Part shown: positions 17,446 to 26,500 of the stretch, one piece after another | Position numbering within the stretch: the first letter of the stretch is position 1 | Layout: each line of letters begins with the position of its first letter | DNA from: Lysobacterales bacterium | Lineage (GTDB): Bacteria > Pseudomonadota > Gammaproteobacteria > Xanthomonadales > Ahniellaceae | NCBI GenBank assembly: GCA_016703225.1 | Contig: JADJCM010000002.1 | Location: 620,001-684,000, forward strand | Length of the DNA stretch: 64,000 bases | Reading direction: 5' to 3' | The notes under the pieces: generated by a model | The model's input: the letters and a program-made list of their open reading frames with translations, nothing else | What the model was told of the DNA's origin: nothing | Databases searched by the model: none | Program-made: the position numbers and the translations under genes

Positions 17446-18444
17446 TCAGTGCCAGGCGCGGTGATAGGGGCCGAGCGTGGTCTGGTGACCTTCGGCGTGC
17501 GCCGCCAGTGACGACTGCCAGCCCGCTTCGACCTGCCAGCGCTCGGGATTGGCGCGGTAGCGATCGATCGCGCTGCGCCAGGTGCGTGCGACCGCGGAAA
17601 CGTAGGCGACGCCGCGCTGGCGGCCTTCGATCTTCAACGCGGCGACGCCGGCCTGCGCGAGGCGCGGCAGCAGCTCCAGGGTGTTCAAACTGGTCGGCTC
17701 TTCGAGCGCGTGGAAAACTTCTCCGCCGACGTCGAAGCGGCCCTTGCACACGGTCGGATAGCCGGCCGGCTCGTGTTCCTGGAAGCGGTCGATCAGCACG
17801 CCGTTCAGGCGCACCGTACGGCTGCCGTCGGCGGCTTCGTCCCAGCGTACGAAGCGCGCCGGCGAGCACACGCCGTGCCGATTCGGCGAGGCACCGGTGA
17901 CATAGGACGACAGCTGGCAGCGGCCCTCGACCATGATGCACAGGCTGCCGAACGCGAATACTTCGAGTGGTACTGGCGATGCCGCGCAGACGCGCTCGAC
18001 CTGCTGGATCGAGAGCACGCGCGGCAGTACGGCGCGGCTGATGCCAAATCGTTCATGCATGTAGGTCAGCGCCGCGGCGGTGGTCGCCGAACCCTGCACC
18101 GACAGATGCCGCGGCAACTGTGGATGCGTGCGCGCGGCGTAGTCGAGCACGGCCATTTCGGCGGCGATGATGGCGTCGGCACCGAGTTCGGCGGCATGGT
18201 CCACTGCCGCGAACCAGTGCGCGACACGCGCGCTGTCCGGATAGGTGTTCAGCGCGATGTAGACCTTGCGGCCGCGCTCGTGGGCATGACGGATGCCGTC
18301 GCGCAGTTCGGCCTCGCTGAAGTTCAAACCGGGGAACGCACGCGCGTTGGTCTGGTCGCGGAAGCCGACATAGACGGCGTCGGCGCCCTGTTCGATCGCG
18401 GCTTTCAGTGCCGGCAGGTTGCCAGCCGGGCAGACCAGTTGCAT
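17446..18444 (-). CDS. ubiU: O2-independent ubiquinone hydroxylation factor UbiU
   Basis: U32-fold UbiU (YhbU), 332 aa from ATG 18444 (MQLVCPAGNLPALKAAIEQG), matching the family length; the frame is open further upstream but that extension is spurious. Cluster cysteines are visible in GSLCIMVEGRCQLSS, RHGVCSPAR and YPTVCKGRF. The gene is the first of the ubiUV pair. An FNR-type box lies 58 bp upstream, in line with the Fnr control of these genes known in E. coli. Confidence 0.94.
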   Translation of the reverse strand: MQLVCPAGNLPALKAAIEQGADAVYVGFRDQTNARAFPGLNFSEAELRDGIRHAHERGRKVYIALNTYPDSARVAHWFAAVDHAAELGADAIIAAEMAVLDYAARTHPQLPRHLSVQGSATTAAALTYMHERFGISRAVLPRVLSIQQVERVCAASPVPLEVFAFGSLCIMVEGRCQLSSYVTGASPNRHGVCSPARFVRWDEAADGSRTVRLNGVLIDRFQEHEPAGYPTVCKGRFDVGGEVFHALEEPTSLNTLELLPRLAQAGVAALKIEGRQRGVAYVSAVARTWRSAIDRYRANPERWQVEAGWQSSLAAHAEGHQTTLGPYHRAWH

Positions 18445-18501
18445 GCGTTCGGGGTCCGGAGCGGAGAGGGCGCATGGTGGCGCCCACGCGCGTGAGCGTC
18501 G

Positions 18502-18515
18502 TTGATCCAGGTCAG
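18502..18515. promoter_or_regulatory. FNR/ANR-type box between ubiUV and the His-rich lipoprotein gene
   Basis: TTGATCCAGGTCAG lies in the divergent spacer. Towards the right a -10-like TAGCAT starts at 18538, 29.5 bp from the centre. Towards ubiU a weaker CACCAT is at the matching distance (18479-18474). The box could serve both genes. Confidence 0.6.
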
Positions 18516-18581
18516 CCCACGATCGAGCATCGCCAACTAGCATGCCCGCTTCCCGCAAGCGAATTCCCCGGAGAACGCCCC

Positions 18582-19130
18582 ATGTCCATGCGTCCGATGA
18601 TCCTCTCCCTCTGCGGCATCGCCGCCCTCTGTGCCGGCGCCGCCTGCGCGCGCCACGATGAGCCGGCAGCAACGGCCACGCCGCCCGCCGCGGAAGCCGC
18701 GGCACCCGCAGCGTCCGCCACGCACGAGCACGAACACGAGCACACGGCGGCACCCGCGGATGGCGCCGCGGCGGCGGCTCCGGCGAGTGGCGAACGCTTC
18801 GCGGTGGACGCGCCGCTGCAACAGGGTATGGGCAAGATCCGCACCGCGGTGGCCAATCTCGAACACCACGAGATGGGCCACCTCAGCGATGAGGATGTGG
18901 TCGCTCAGGCCAACGAAATCGAGGCGCAGGTGCAGTTCCTGATCGCGAACTGCAAGCTCGATCCGCAGGCCGACGCCGCCCTGCACGGCATCATCGGCAA
19001 GCTGCTCGAAGGCGCCAAGGCGCTCAAGGACAAGCCTGCAGATGCGACTCCGGTGGCGCCGCTGCGCTTGGCCCTGGCCGAGTATCTGCAACGCTTCGAC
19101 GACCCGACCTGGCTGCCGCTCGCCGAGTGA
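18582..19130 (+). CDS. Putative exported His-rich protein (DnrO-like)
   Basis: A 182-aa protein with a signal peptide that ends in a possible lipobox (CAGAAC). An Ala/Pro/His-rich linker with an HEHEHEH stretch near residue 50 comes next, then an alpha-helical domain beginning near MGKIRTAVANLEHHEMGH. From memory it resembles proteins labelled DnrO-like in xanthomonads; function is unknown. The His cluster suggests metal binding. GGAG precedes ATG 18582. It is divergent from ubiU and shares the FNR-type box, which hints at expression under low oxygen. Confidence 0.7.
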   Translation: MSMRPMILSLCGIAALCAGAACARHDEPAATATPPAAEAAAPAASATHEHEHEHTAAPADGAAAAAPASGERFAVDAPLQQGMGKIRTAVANLEHHEMGHLSDEDVVAQANEIEAQVQFLIANCKLDPQADAALHGIIGKLLEGAKALKDKPADATPVAPLRLALAEYLQRFDDPTWLPLAE

Positions 19131-19136
19131 TGCGCT

Positions 19137-19547
19137 TCAGATCGGCGCGGCTTCGCGCAGGATGAAGCGGTGCGGCAGCAGGTCGGCGGCGGCGAGTGTG
19201 CGCCAGCCGTCAGCGCTGTCGAATCCGACCTCGGCATCGGCGCCGAACTCGACCATCACCTGGCGGCAGGCACCGCAGGGCGTGACCGCCTGAGCGATTC
19301 CGGCGGCGTCGAACGCGACCACCGCGATCGCCTGCAGCCGGAACGCTGCACCCTCGGCCGCGACCGCCGCCGAGATCGCGCCGCGCTCCGCGCACAGCGC
19401 CAGCGGGTAGGCCGCGTTCTCGACATTGCAGCCGGTGTAGACCTTGCCGCTGACCGAGCGCAGCGCCGCGCCGACGTGGAAGTTCGAGTAGCGCGCGTAG
19501 GCCTGGGCGGCGACTTGCACCGCGGCTGCACGAAGATCCTTGGACAT
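19137..19547 (-). CDS. cdd: Cytidine deaminase
   Basis: Short homotetrameric-type cytidine deaminase, 136 aa from ATG 19547. The zinc ligands and catalytic Glu are visible in LALCAERGAI and TPCGACRQVM. It salvages cytidine and deoxycytidine to the uridine forms. An AGGA ribosome site precedes the start. It ends 6 bp from the His-rich protein gene, tail to tail. Confidence 0.92.
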   Translation of the reverse strand: MSKDLRAAAVQVAAQAYARYSNFHVGAALRSVSGKVYTGCNVENAAYPLALCAERGAISAAVAAEGAAFRLQAIAVVAFDAAGIAQAVTPCGACRQVMVEFGADAEVGFDSADGWRTLAAADLLPHRFILREAAPI

Positions 19548-19626
19548 GCCGGTGATTCCTTGCGGGGATACGCGGCGCGCATTCTCGCCGGCTTTGCGCG
19601 CCGATGCACGCGACCGGCGGCGCGCA

Positions 19627-19640
19627 TTGATGCACGTCAT
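19627..19640. promoter_or_regulatory. FNR/ANR-type box between cdd and the ThDP decarboxylase
   Basis: TTGATGCACGTCAT is centred 66 bp before ATG 19700. A -10-like GACAAT starts at 19662, about 29 bp from the centre in the direction of the decarboxylase. Its ends differ by one base from the consensus of the other boxes. Confidence 0.5.
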
Positions 19641-19699
19641 GCCGCGCGCGGTGCTTCGCGGCGACAATGCGCGCCCCTCCCGCACCGGTATCCGCCCCC

Positions 19700-21331
19700 A
19701 TGTCCCTTGGTCTGAATCTGCTGCATGCACTGAAGGCGCACGGCGCGCGCGAAATCTTCGGCATTCCCGGCGATTTCATTCTGCCGCTGTACAAGCAGAT
19801 CGAGGCGAGCGGCATCCTGCCGTTGTACACGCTCAGCCATGAACCCTCGCTCGGCTTCGCCGCCGATGCCGCGGCGCGCATGAACTGCGGCCTCGGCGTG
19901 ATCGCGGTGACCTACGGCGCCGGTGCGCTGAACGTGGTCAACGCCGTCGCCGGCGCTTTTGCCGAACGCTCGCCGCTGGTGGTGGTCGCCGGTTGCCCAG
20001 GCGAAGTCGAGCGCCACTCCAGCCTGGTGCTGCACCACCAGGTGCGCAGCATCGACTCGCAGTGGCGCATCTTCGGCGAGATCACCTGCGACCGCGTGCG
20101 CCTGACCGATGCCGAGCGCGCGCCGGCGGAGATCGCGCGCGTGCTGCGCAGTTGCCGCGAGTATTCGCAGCCGGTGCTGATCGAGGTGCCGCGCGACATG
20201 ACCGAGCGGCCGATGGCCGCGGTGCCGATGCTGCCGCCGAGCCCGTTCGATCCGGCCGCGGTCGCCGAATGCGCGACCGAGTGGCTGGACTGCATCCACG
20301 CCGCCAAGCGTCCGGTGCTGGTGGTCGATATCGAAGTGCGGCGCTTCGGCGTCGAGGCGCAGGTCGCGGAACTGGCCAAGCGTCTGGCGCTGCCGGTGCT
20401 GACCACGTTCATGGGCCGCGGCCTGCTCGCCGATCACGGCGTCGAGGTGCACGGCACCTATCTGGGCGTGGCCGGTGCGGCGGAAACGACGGCGCTGCTC
20501 GACGAGTCCGACCTGCCGGTGATGCTCGGCGTGATCCCGTCCGACAGCAACTTCGGCGTCGCCGCCGAGCGTTTCGACTTCCGTCGCACGCTGATCGCCG
20601 AGCATCGCGAAGCGCGCGTCAGCCACCATCTCTATCAGGACATTCCGCTGGCGGCGCTGGTCGATGCGATGCTGGCGCTGCTGCCACCGGCGGACGCGAC
20701 GCGCACGCTGCCGCCGCCGCCGGCGTATCCCGAGGGATTGGTCGATTCGGATCGTCCGCTGCGCGCCGCCGACCTGAGCCCGGCGCTGAATGACCTGATT
20801 CGCGAACGCGGCGCCTTCCCGCTGGTCTCCGACATCGGCGACTGCCTGTTCGCGGCGATGGAATTGTTGCCGACGCCGCTGGTCGCGCCCGGCTATTACG
20901 CCTCGATGGGCTTCGGCGTGCCGGCCGGTCTTGGTGTCGCCGCGACCACCGGTGAGCGGCCGCTGATCCTGGTCGGCGACGGCGCCTTTCAGATGAGTGG
21001 CTGGGAACTCGGCAACTGCCGCCGCTACGGCTGGGACCCGATCGTGGTGGTGCTGAACAACCAGAGCTGGGAGATGATCCGCGCGTTCCAGCCCGAGTCA
21101 CGCTGCGCCGACCTCGGCGACTGGCGCTACGCCGATCTCGCCGACGTGCTCGGCGGCCGCGGCCACCGCGTGCGCACGCCCACCGAACTGCGCGCCGCCC
21201 TCGCCGCCGCCTTCAATGAGCGCGGCCGCTTCCAGCTCATCGAAATGATGATCGCCCCCGGCGACTGCACCCCCACCCTGCAACGCTTCTCCGACGGCAT
21301 CCGCGCCCTGCGCGCCCGTGCGGCGCATTGA
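19700..21331 (+). CDS. Thiamine-diphosphate-dependent 2-oxo-acid decarboxylase (indolepyruvate/phenylpyruvate type)
   Basis: A 543-aa ThDP enzyme with the three-domain fold. The N-terminal pyrimidine-binding domain holds the catalytic Glu in LSHEPSLGFAADAAARM. The C-terminal ThDP motif begins GDGAFQMSGWELGNC and ends in VVLNNQSWEM. It most resembles indolepyruvate/phenylpyruvate decarboxylases, which turn aromatic 2-oxo acids into aldehydes, but substrate choice cannot be read from sequence. An aromatic aminotransferase that could supply such oxo acids lies at 28.5 kb. Confidence 0.88.
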   Translation: MSLGLNLLHALKAHGAREIFGIPGDFILPLYKQIEASGILPLYTLSHEPSLGFAADAAARMNCGLGVIAVTYGAGALNVVNAVAGAFAERSPLVVVAGCPGEVERHSSLVLHHQVRSIDSQWRIFGEITCDRVRLTDAERAPAEIARVLRSCREYSQPVLIEVPRDMTERPMAAVPMLPPSPFDPAAVAECATEWLDCIHAAKRPVLVVDIEVRRFGVEAQVAELAKRLALPVLTTFMGRGLLADHGVEVHGTYLGVAGAAETTALLDESDLPVMLGVIPSDSNFGVAAERFDFRRTLIAEHREARVSHHLYQDIPLAALVDAMLALLPPADATRTLPPPPAYPEGLVDSDRPLRAADLSPALNDLIRERGAFPLVSDIGDCLFAAMELLPTPLVAPGYYASMGFGVPAGLGVAATTGERPLILVGDGAFQMSGWELGNCRRYGWDPIVVVLNNQSWEMIRAFQPESRCADLGDWRYADLADVLGGRGHRVRTPTELRAALAAAFNERGRFQLIEMMIAPGDCTPTLQRFSDGIRALRARAAH

Positions 21332-21353
21332 TTGGTGGTGTGGGCGGTGGCGG

Positions 21354-21431
21354 ATGACGCGCCTGCTGATTCAACTCAACAGCCGTATCGGCGAACTGCT
21401 ACCGCACACCTGGCAGCCCGTTGCGCCGTAA
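21354..21431 (+). pseudogene. Possible transposase C-terminal remnant
   Basis: A 25-codon stretch reads MTRLLIQLNSRIGELLPHTW and ends QPVAP. It loosely resembles the C-terminus of IS66-type transposases (RIxELLPHxW). No other part of an insertion sequence is visible, so this is a weak call that marks the left edge of the accessory region. Confidence 0.25.
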
Positions 21432-21570
21432 GCACAGCCTTTCCGCTGCGGGAAGTTGGATTGGCCGGACGCTTACCCTGAACCTGGAGTGCCGCAGTGG
21501 TGCTACGCATGTCTGCGATCAGTTCCTCCGAGTTGACGGACATGTTGAAGGTGTTGCAGCGCTTGGACAT

Positions 21571-22068
21571 TCATCGCCGTCCTTCGCACTTCTTGGATTT
21601 GCTGCCTTTGTCCTCATGCACCACGAACCCGATCGGCCGCTTGGGCGGATCGGGTGGGGTCATCAGTTCGCGCAGAGCGTCGAAGACTTGCTTGAGTTGG
21701 TTGCGGGTGTTGCGGCTGAAGGCGTCGTGTTGGAAGGCGAGCGCCTGAGTTTTTTGTTCGAGGGTGTCAAGGCGCTTGGTCAAATCGCGGTGGCTGCTGA
21801 CCAGTTCGCGCAATTGCACGAAGGCGCGCACGACGTACACCGAAATCTCGATGGCACGCGGGCTGCTGAGCAGCATGGCGGCCATCAGTGCGCCGTGCTC
21901 GGTGAAGACGTTCGGCAGATACTTGCGATGCTGTCCGCGTCCGGTCTTTATGGTCGCACTTTGCGACCTTAAAGCGGTCCACTCGTCCACTGTCAGCGTG
22001 AACATGAAGTCTTCCGGAAACTTCGCGAGGCTGCGTTTGACCGCCTCGTTGAATCGCTTTGTTGGCAC
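21571..22068 (-). pseudogene. Truncated ORF6N-domain protein
   Basis: An open frame of 165 codons from GTG 22068. It carries most of an ORF6N/KilA-N-like DNA-binding domain (PTKRFNEAVKRSLAKFPEDFMF, then KYLPNVFTEHGALMAAMLL) and a C-terminal coiled-coil with RELVSSHRDLTKRLDTLEQK. The usual first 20 or so residues (ending in DLAALYGV) are missing: upstream codons read only AFYGV before diverging. Such proteins occur in phages and mobile islands. It is probably a decayed or truncated copy. Confidence 0.65.
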
Positions 22069-22245
22069 GCCATAGAAGGCGGTGGTGCACTGTTTGCACA
22101 GTGCTCGGGTTGCTGCGGCGTATCGACGGGGCGTGGTCGGCGAGTGGCTCCACTCGGCGGCTGGCTGGAGCGGACGTTTGGCGAGAGCAAGCGCCTCGGC
22201 GTCGGCCGCGAGTCCCTGAGTCCCTGAGTCCTGATGGCTGTACGG

Positions 22246-22286
22246 TGCGTCATAACGTGTTGCGTCATATGGCGGAACGCGTTATG
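22246..22286. promoter_or_regulatory. higBA operator/promoter region
   Basis: Two direct copies of TGCGTCATA (22246-22254 and 22261-22269) overlap an inverted repeat CATAACG...CGTTATG (22251-22286). These end 8 bp before the higB GTG. The layout fits HigA autorepression. Confidence 0.5.
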
Positions 22287-22294
22287 GTTCAATC

Positions 22295-22576
22295 GTGATT
22301 CGGAACTTTGTCGATAAGGAAGCGGAACGCGTGTGGCAGGGGCAGGTGTCCCGGCGTCTTCCGTTCGCGATTCAGTCGATCGCCAGACGGAAGCTGCGCA
22401 TGCTGAACAACGCCAGCAGTCTGGCGGACCTGCGCATTCCGCCCGCGAACCGCCTGGAACCGCTGCTCGGCGAGCGCAAGGGCCAACACAGCATCCGAGT
22501 CAACGACCAATGGCGCATCTGCTTTCGCTGGATGCAAGCCGACGCGCATGATGTGGAGATCGTGGATTACCACTGA
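22295..22576 (+). CDS. higB: HigB-type RelE-family toxin
   Basis: A 93-aa mRNA interferase of the HigB-1 family. It shows the N-terminal IRNFVDKEAERVWQG, the middle LADLRIPPANRLEPLLGERKGQHSIRVNDQWRICF and a C-terminal VEIVDYH. The start is GTG. The antitoxin gene higA follows after 2 bp, the reversed gene order typical of higBA. Confidence 0.92.
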   Translation: MIRNFVDKEAERVWQGQVSRRLPFAIQSIARRKLRMLNNASSLADLRIPPANRLEPLLGERKGQHSIRVNDQWRICFRWMQADAHDVEIVDYH

Positions 22577-22578
22577 CC

Positions 22579-22884
22579 ATGAAAACCTTGAAAGCTCTGC
22601 CCAACATTCATCCTGGCGAAATCCTGCTCGAAGAGTTCCTGTTGCCGCTCGGCATCAGCCAGAACGCACTGGCGCGCGCGATGGCCGTGCCGCCGCGGCG
22701 CATCAACGAGATCGTGCTCGGCAAGCGCGGCATCTCGGCGGACACCGCAGTGCGTTTGGCGCTGGCGTTTGGGACGAGCGAACGCTTCTGGCTGGGCCTG
22801 CAGAACGACTTCGACCTCGAAGGCGCGCGCTTCGCCCTTTCCGCTCGCAAGATCCCGGTGCAACGTCTGCCTGCCGCAGCCTGA
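22579..22884 (+). CDS. higA: HigA antitoxin (XRE-type HTH)
   Basis: A 101-aa HigA with the start NIHPGEILLEEFL, a HTH near ISQNALARAMAVPPRRINEI and a C-terminal segment ERFWLGLQNDFDLEGAR. The 3' end of this gene (from about 22791) recurs in degraded form at 28386-28479, beyond the helicase gene. Confidence 0.92.
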   Translation: MKTLKALPNIHPGEILLEEFLLPLGISQNALARAMAVPPRRINEIVLGKRGISADTAVRLALAFGTSERFWLGLQNDFDLEGARFALSARKIPVQRLPAAA

Positions 22885-23361
22885 CGATCCACCGGCCGTC
22901 GCAGTTCTCGGAGAATTCGCCGCAGCGTGCAGACCCGCGGTCGCGATGATCGGAGTGGGTGCTCAGCCGCGCAGCACGCTGGCGACGGCGTGGGCGAAGT
23001 GGTCGAGGTTGCGGGGGGCGAGGCCGGCGATGTTGATGCGGCTGCTGTCGAGCATGTAGACCGCGAACTCGTCGCGCAGGCGGGTGATTTGGGCTGGCGT
23101 CAGGCCAAGGAAGGAGAACATGCCGTGTTGCCGTGCGATGAAGCCGAAGTCGCGGTTGGCGCCGGCGGCAGCGAGTGCGGCGACGGCGCCGCTGCGCATG
23201 GCGGCGATGCGTTCGCGCATCGCGGTGAGTTCCTGCAGCCACTGCGTGCGCAGCGCCGGTCGCGTCAGGATGCGCGCGACGATGGCGGCGCCGTGCGCGG
23301 GCGGCATCGAGTAGATGTTGCGCACGCCGGTGAGCAGCACCGATCCCGCGGCGGCGGCCTG
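22791..23361. repeat. Left copy of higA-3'/aminotransferase-3' direct repeat
   Basis: The last 94 bp of higA, the spacer and the last ~400 bp of an aromatic aminotransferase gene are repeated in the same orientation at 28386-28898. The aminotransferase part differs at only about 8 positions. The higA part differs at about 8 of 93. The left spacer is about 56 bp longer. Confidence 0.92.
22963..23361 (-). pseudogene. 3' fragment of aromatic amino acid aminotransferase
   Basis: This stretch encodes the last ~132 residues of the aminotransferase found complete at 28500-29693, from AAAAGSVLLTGVRNIYSM to the stop. It lacks the PLP lysine and the whole N-terminal part. Further upstream the frame runs to 23475 through unrelated sequence, so a chimeric 170-codon ORF exists but is unlikely to be functional. 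Confidence 0.9.
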
Positions 23362-23504
23362 TGCTGGGCTTGTCGCCTGCCTCGACGACGACCGCTTCCC
23401 GATCAACAGCGGCGGAAAAGTGGGCTTGGCGGGACGCTTACGAATCTTCGGCTTTCCGGTACGCTGGTGATGCAAGCGTCAGTTTCGAATAGAAGAGGCG
23501 ATAC

Positions 23505-26500
23505 ATGACCATAGCGGCTCTCCTTGATCACGCTCGCCGCAGCCTGCTCGACTTGTCGACAAGGAATCGGCTGCTGAGCCTTCCAAGAGAGAGTTCCGCC
23601 GGACGAATTGTGCATGTGCACGACGAGCTAAGCGAAGAGCTGTTTCGCCTCTTGGTTCGCGAGCAAAAGTCGCTCACGCTCGCTGCAGGACGTGAGTCTG
23701 CCGCAGCCGAAGATGGGGCTGCGGGAGGAACTGCGAGCGAACTCGTGGAGTTGCCCAAATCTGATCCGGCGGATGTAGACGCAGAAGGCGTCGCAGCCCG
23801 GCATCGTGACCTAAAGCTGCAAACAAGATTGTCCTCTGAATCTCTGCAGAAGCGACTTCTGACCATCTATTACGACGCACGCACGCTGTTGGAAGAGCAG
23901 GGCGTGAATATTCTCTACCTTGCGCTCGGGCAGCTTGAATGGTTCGAGAGCGACCGTTCGCAGCTCGCGCGATTGGCGCCGCTGATCTTGATTCCGGTTC
24001 GCATCGATCGCAAGACGGCAGGTTCGAGGTTCTCGATCGCGTGGGACCAGGATGATCTGACCGAGAATCTGTCGTTGGCGGAGCGCTTGAAGGAACTCGG
24101 TATCAAGCTGCCGAGCTTTGAGTACTCCGATGACTTCGACCCAGCGGCGTATCTGTCGCAGGTAGCGAAGGCAGTCGAGCCAGCGCGGCGATTCCGTGTA
24201 CGTCGGCATGACATCGTCTTGGCATTTTTCTCGTTCGCGAAGTTCCTGATGTACCGCGACCTGGATTCCGCAACTTGGCCCGAGAGTGCCCGGATCGACG
24301 AGCACGGAAAGATAAAGAGCCTGCTGAGGGATGGTTTCCCGCATGCTGCGCCGCCCATTCCATCCCACACGAACATCGACGAGTTGGTGCCTCCGGCCAA
24401 GCGGGTGCATGTAGTCGATGCGGATGGCTCGCAGAGCTTGGTGATCGCTGAGGTCGACCGCGGCAGCGACTTGGTCGTGCAAGGCCCACCCGGTACGGGA
24501 AAGTCGCAAACGATCACCAACCTTATCGCCGACGCGGTGCATGCGGGCAAGAAAGTTCTGTTTGTGGCCGAGAAGCTGGCCGCGCTCGAAGTCGTCAAAC
24601 GAAACCTGGAACGAGTCGGGCTCGGGCAGATCGCGCTCGAGCTGCACAGCAACAAGGCGCACAAGCGAACCGTGCTCGATGAGTTGGCGCGTACGTTGGC
24701 TCTGACCTTACGAAGTTCCGACGGCATCTCGGACCAGTCGGCCGACCTGTCGTCCCACACCGACGCGCTCAACCATCACGCTCGCGCCCTTCATGCCCGA
24801 CTCGGCGCCACCGAGCTCTCGCCTTTCAACGTTATCGGCGCTATCGCTGGTCTCCGCGGAGCACACGAATACGATCACGTCGTCATCGCGCAACCCGAGA
24901 CATGGTCGCCGACTGAGCTGCGAGCTGCCCGAAGTGCGCTACATGACCTCGCGTCGCGAGTGGCTGGCATCGGCCTGCCTGCGGATCATCCTTGGCGTGG
25001 TGTTCGCTTGGCAGCCGTACTGCCCAACGAAGCGCGAGCAATCAGCCACAAGTCCCAACAGCTCGCGGCAGAGTTGGATGGGTTGGCGTCCGCTGCGGCA
25101 AAGATCGCCGGCATGCTTGAGCAGGAGAGCCCAGCGACGCTGTCAGCCATCGAGTGCTTGTGTCGACTTGGTACCGAACTGGGCAAGCTGCCCGATGTGG
25201 ACCGCAGCAGTCTTGCCTCCACGGTATGGGCAAGCGGACTTGATCAGGTACGAAAGATCATTGCCGACGGTCGACGCCATTCGATAGTGCGCGACGAACT
25301 TGGCGATGCAGTTCGTGCGGATGCCCTCGAGCGCGAATGGACCGCGGACAAGGCCGTCTACCTGCAGCGAGGACAATCGTGGCTGCGCTGGTTTCATGGC
25401 GACTACCGGTCGGCTGTGCGGCAACTCCGGCTCGCCGTGACCAAATCGTTGCCGAAGTCGTTTGAGGAACGTCGAGCGTTGCTCGACAGACTGGACGAAA
25501 CGCGCCACTTGCAGGTGCGACTCGGGCAGCAAGACGACTTTGCCCGCTCGGCTTTCGGCTCGCGCTGGAGTGGCCTCGCAAGTCGCTGGGATCAGCTTGA
25601 AGCGCAGATCAACTGGGTCGCTGGCTACAAGGCGCTCAAGATGGCCACAGCGCAGGTCGATCTGGTGGCTCGGGTAAATCAACCTGCCGCGATGGGCGCG
25701 CTCGCAGCCAAGCTCGGCGAAAAGCTCTTCCAGCGTTCGACTGAACTCGCTGAATTGGTGGAGGCTGTGCAACTGGAGATTCCCGTCGCGTTCGGTGTCG
25801 ACCGGATCGTTGAGCTGCCGTTGTTAGACCTTGTCAATCGCTTGCGTTCTTGGGCGGAAGGCTCGGAATCGCTGTCGCCGTGGGTCAATTTTCACGCTGC
25901 TTCCGAACGTGTGCGCAACGGCGCGCTTCAAGTTTTCCTCGCTCCGATCGTCACGGGCTCACTGACGACAGCGCGGGTTGAAAGCGCGCTCGACCAAGCG
26001 TATTTCAATTCGCTGCTTCGATTCGCGGTGCGCATGTACCCAGCACTGGCGCAGTTCGAAGGCCGGACGCATTCAGAGATTGTCACGCGCTTTCGGCAAC
26101 TGGATCGCGCCCACCTGGACTGGATACGACTACAGGTCGTCAGGCGACATCTCGACAGCCTCCCTCGCGTCAACACTGGCACAGGTGCGCTCGGCACGCT
26201 GCACCAGGAAATGAACAAGAAGTCCAAGCATATGGCGCTGCGCAGGTTGTTGACGCGCGCGGGTACAGTGATTCAGCAGATCAAGCCTGTCTTTATGATG
26301 AGTCCGCTGTCCGTCGCGCAGTTCCTCGCTCCCGGTGCAGTGGAATTCGACCTGCTTGTGATTGACGAGGCGAGCCAAGTGGAACCGGTAGACGCCCTGG
26401 GCGCGATCGCACGCTGCAAACAAATCGTCGTTGTCGGTGACGACAAGCAGTTGCCTCCGACTAGGTTCTTCAGCCGCATGACCGGCAACGACACCGCTGA

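Noticed and set aside
22213..22228. Tandem TCCCTGAG repeat upstream of higB
   Set aside because: Only two full units; too short to be a CRISPR or a phase-variable tract.
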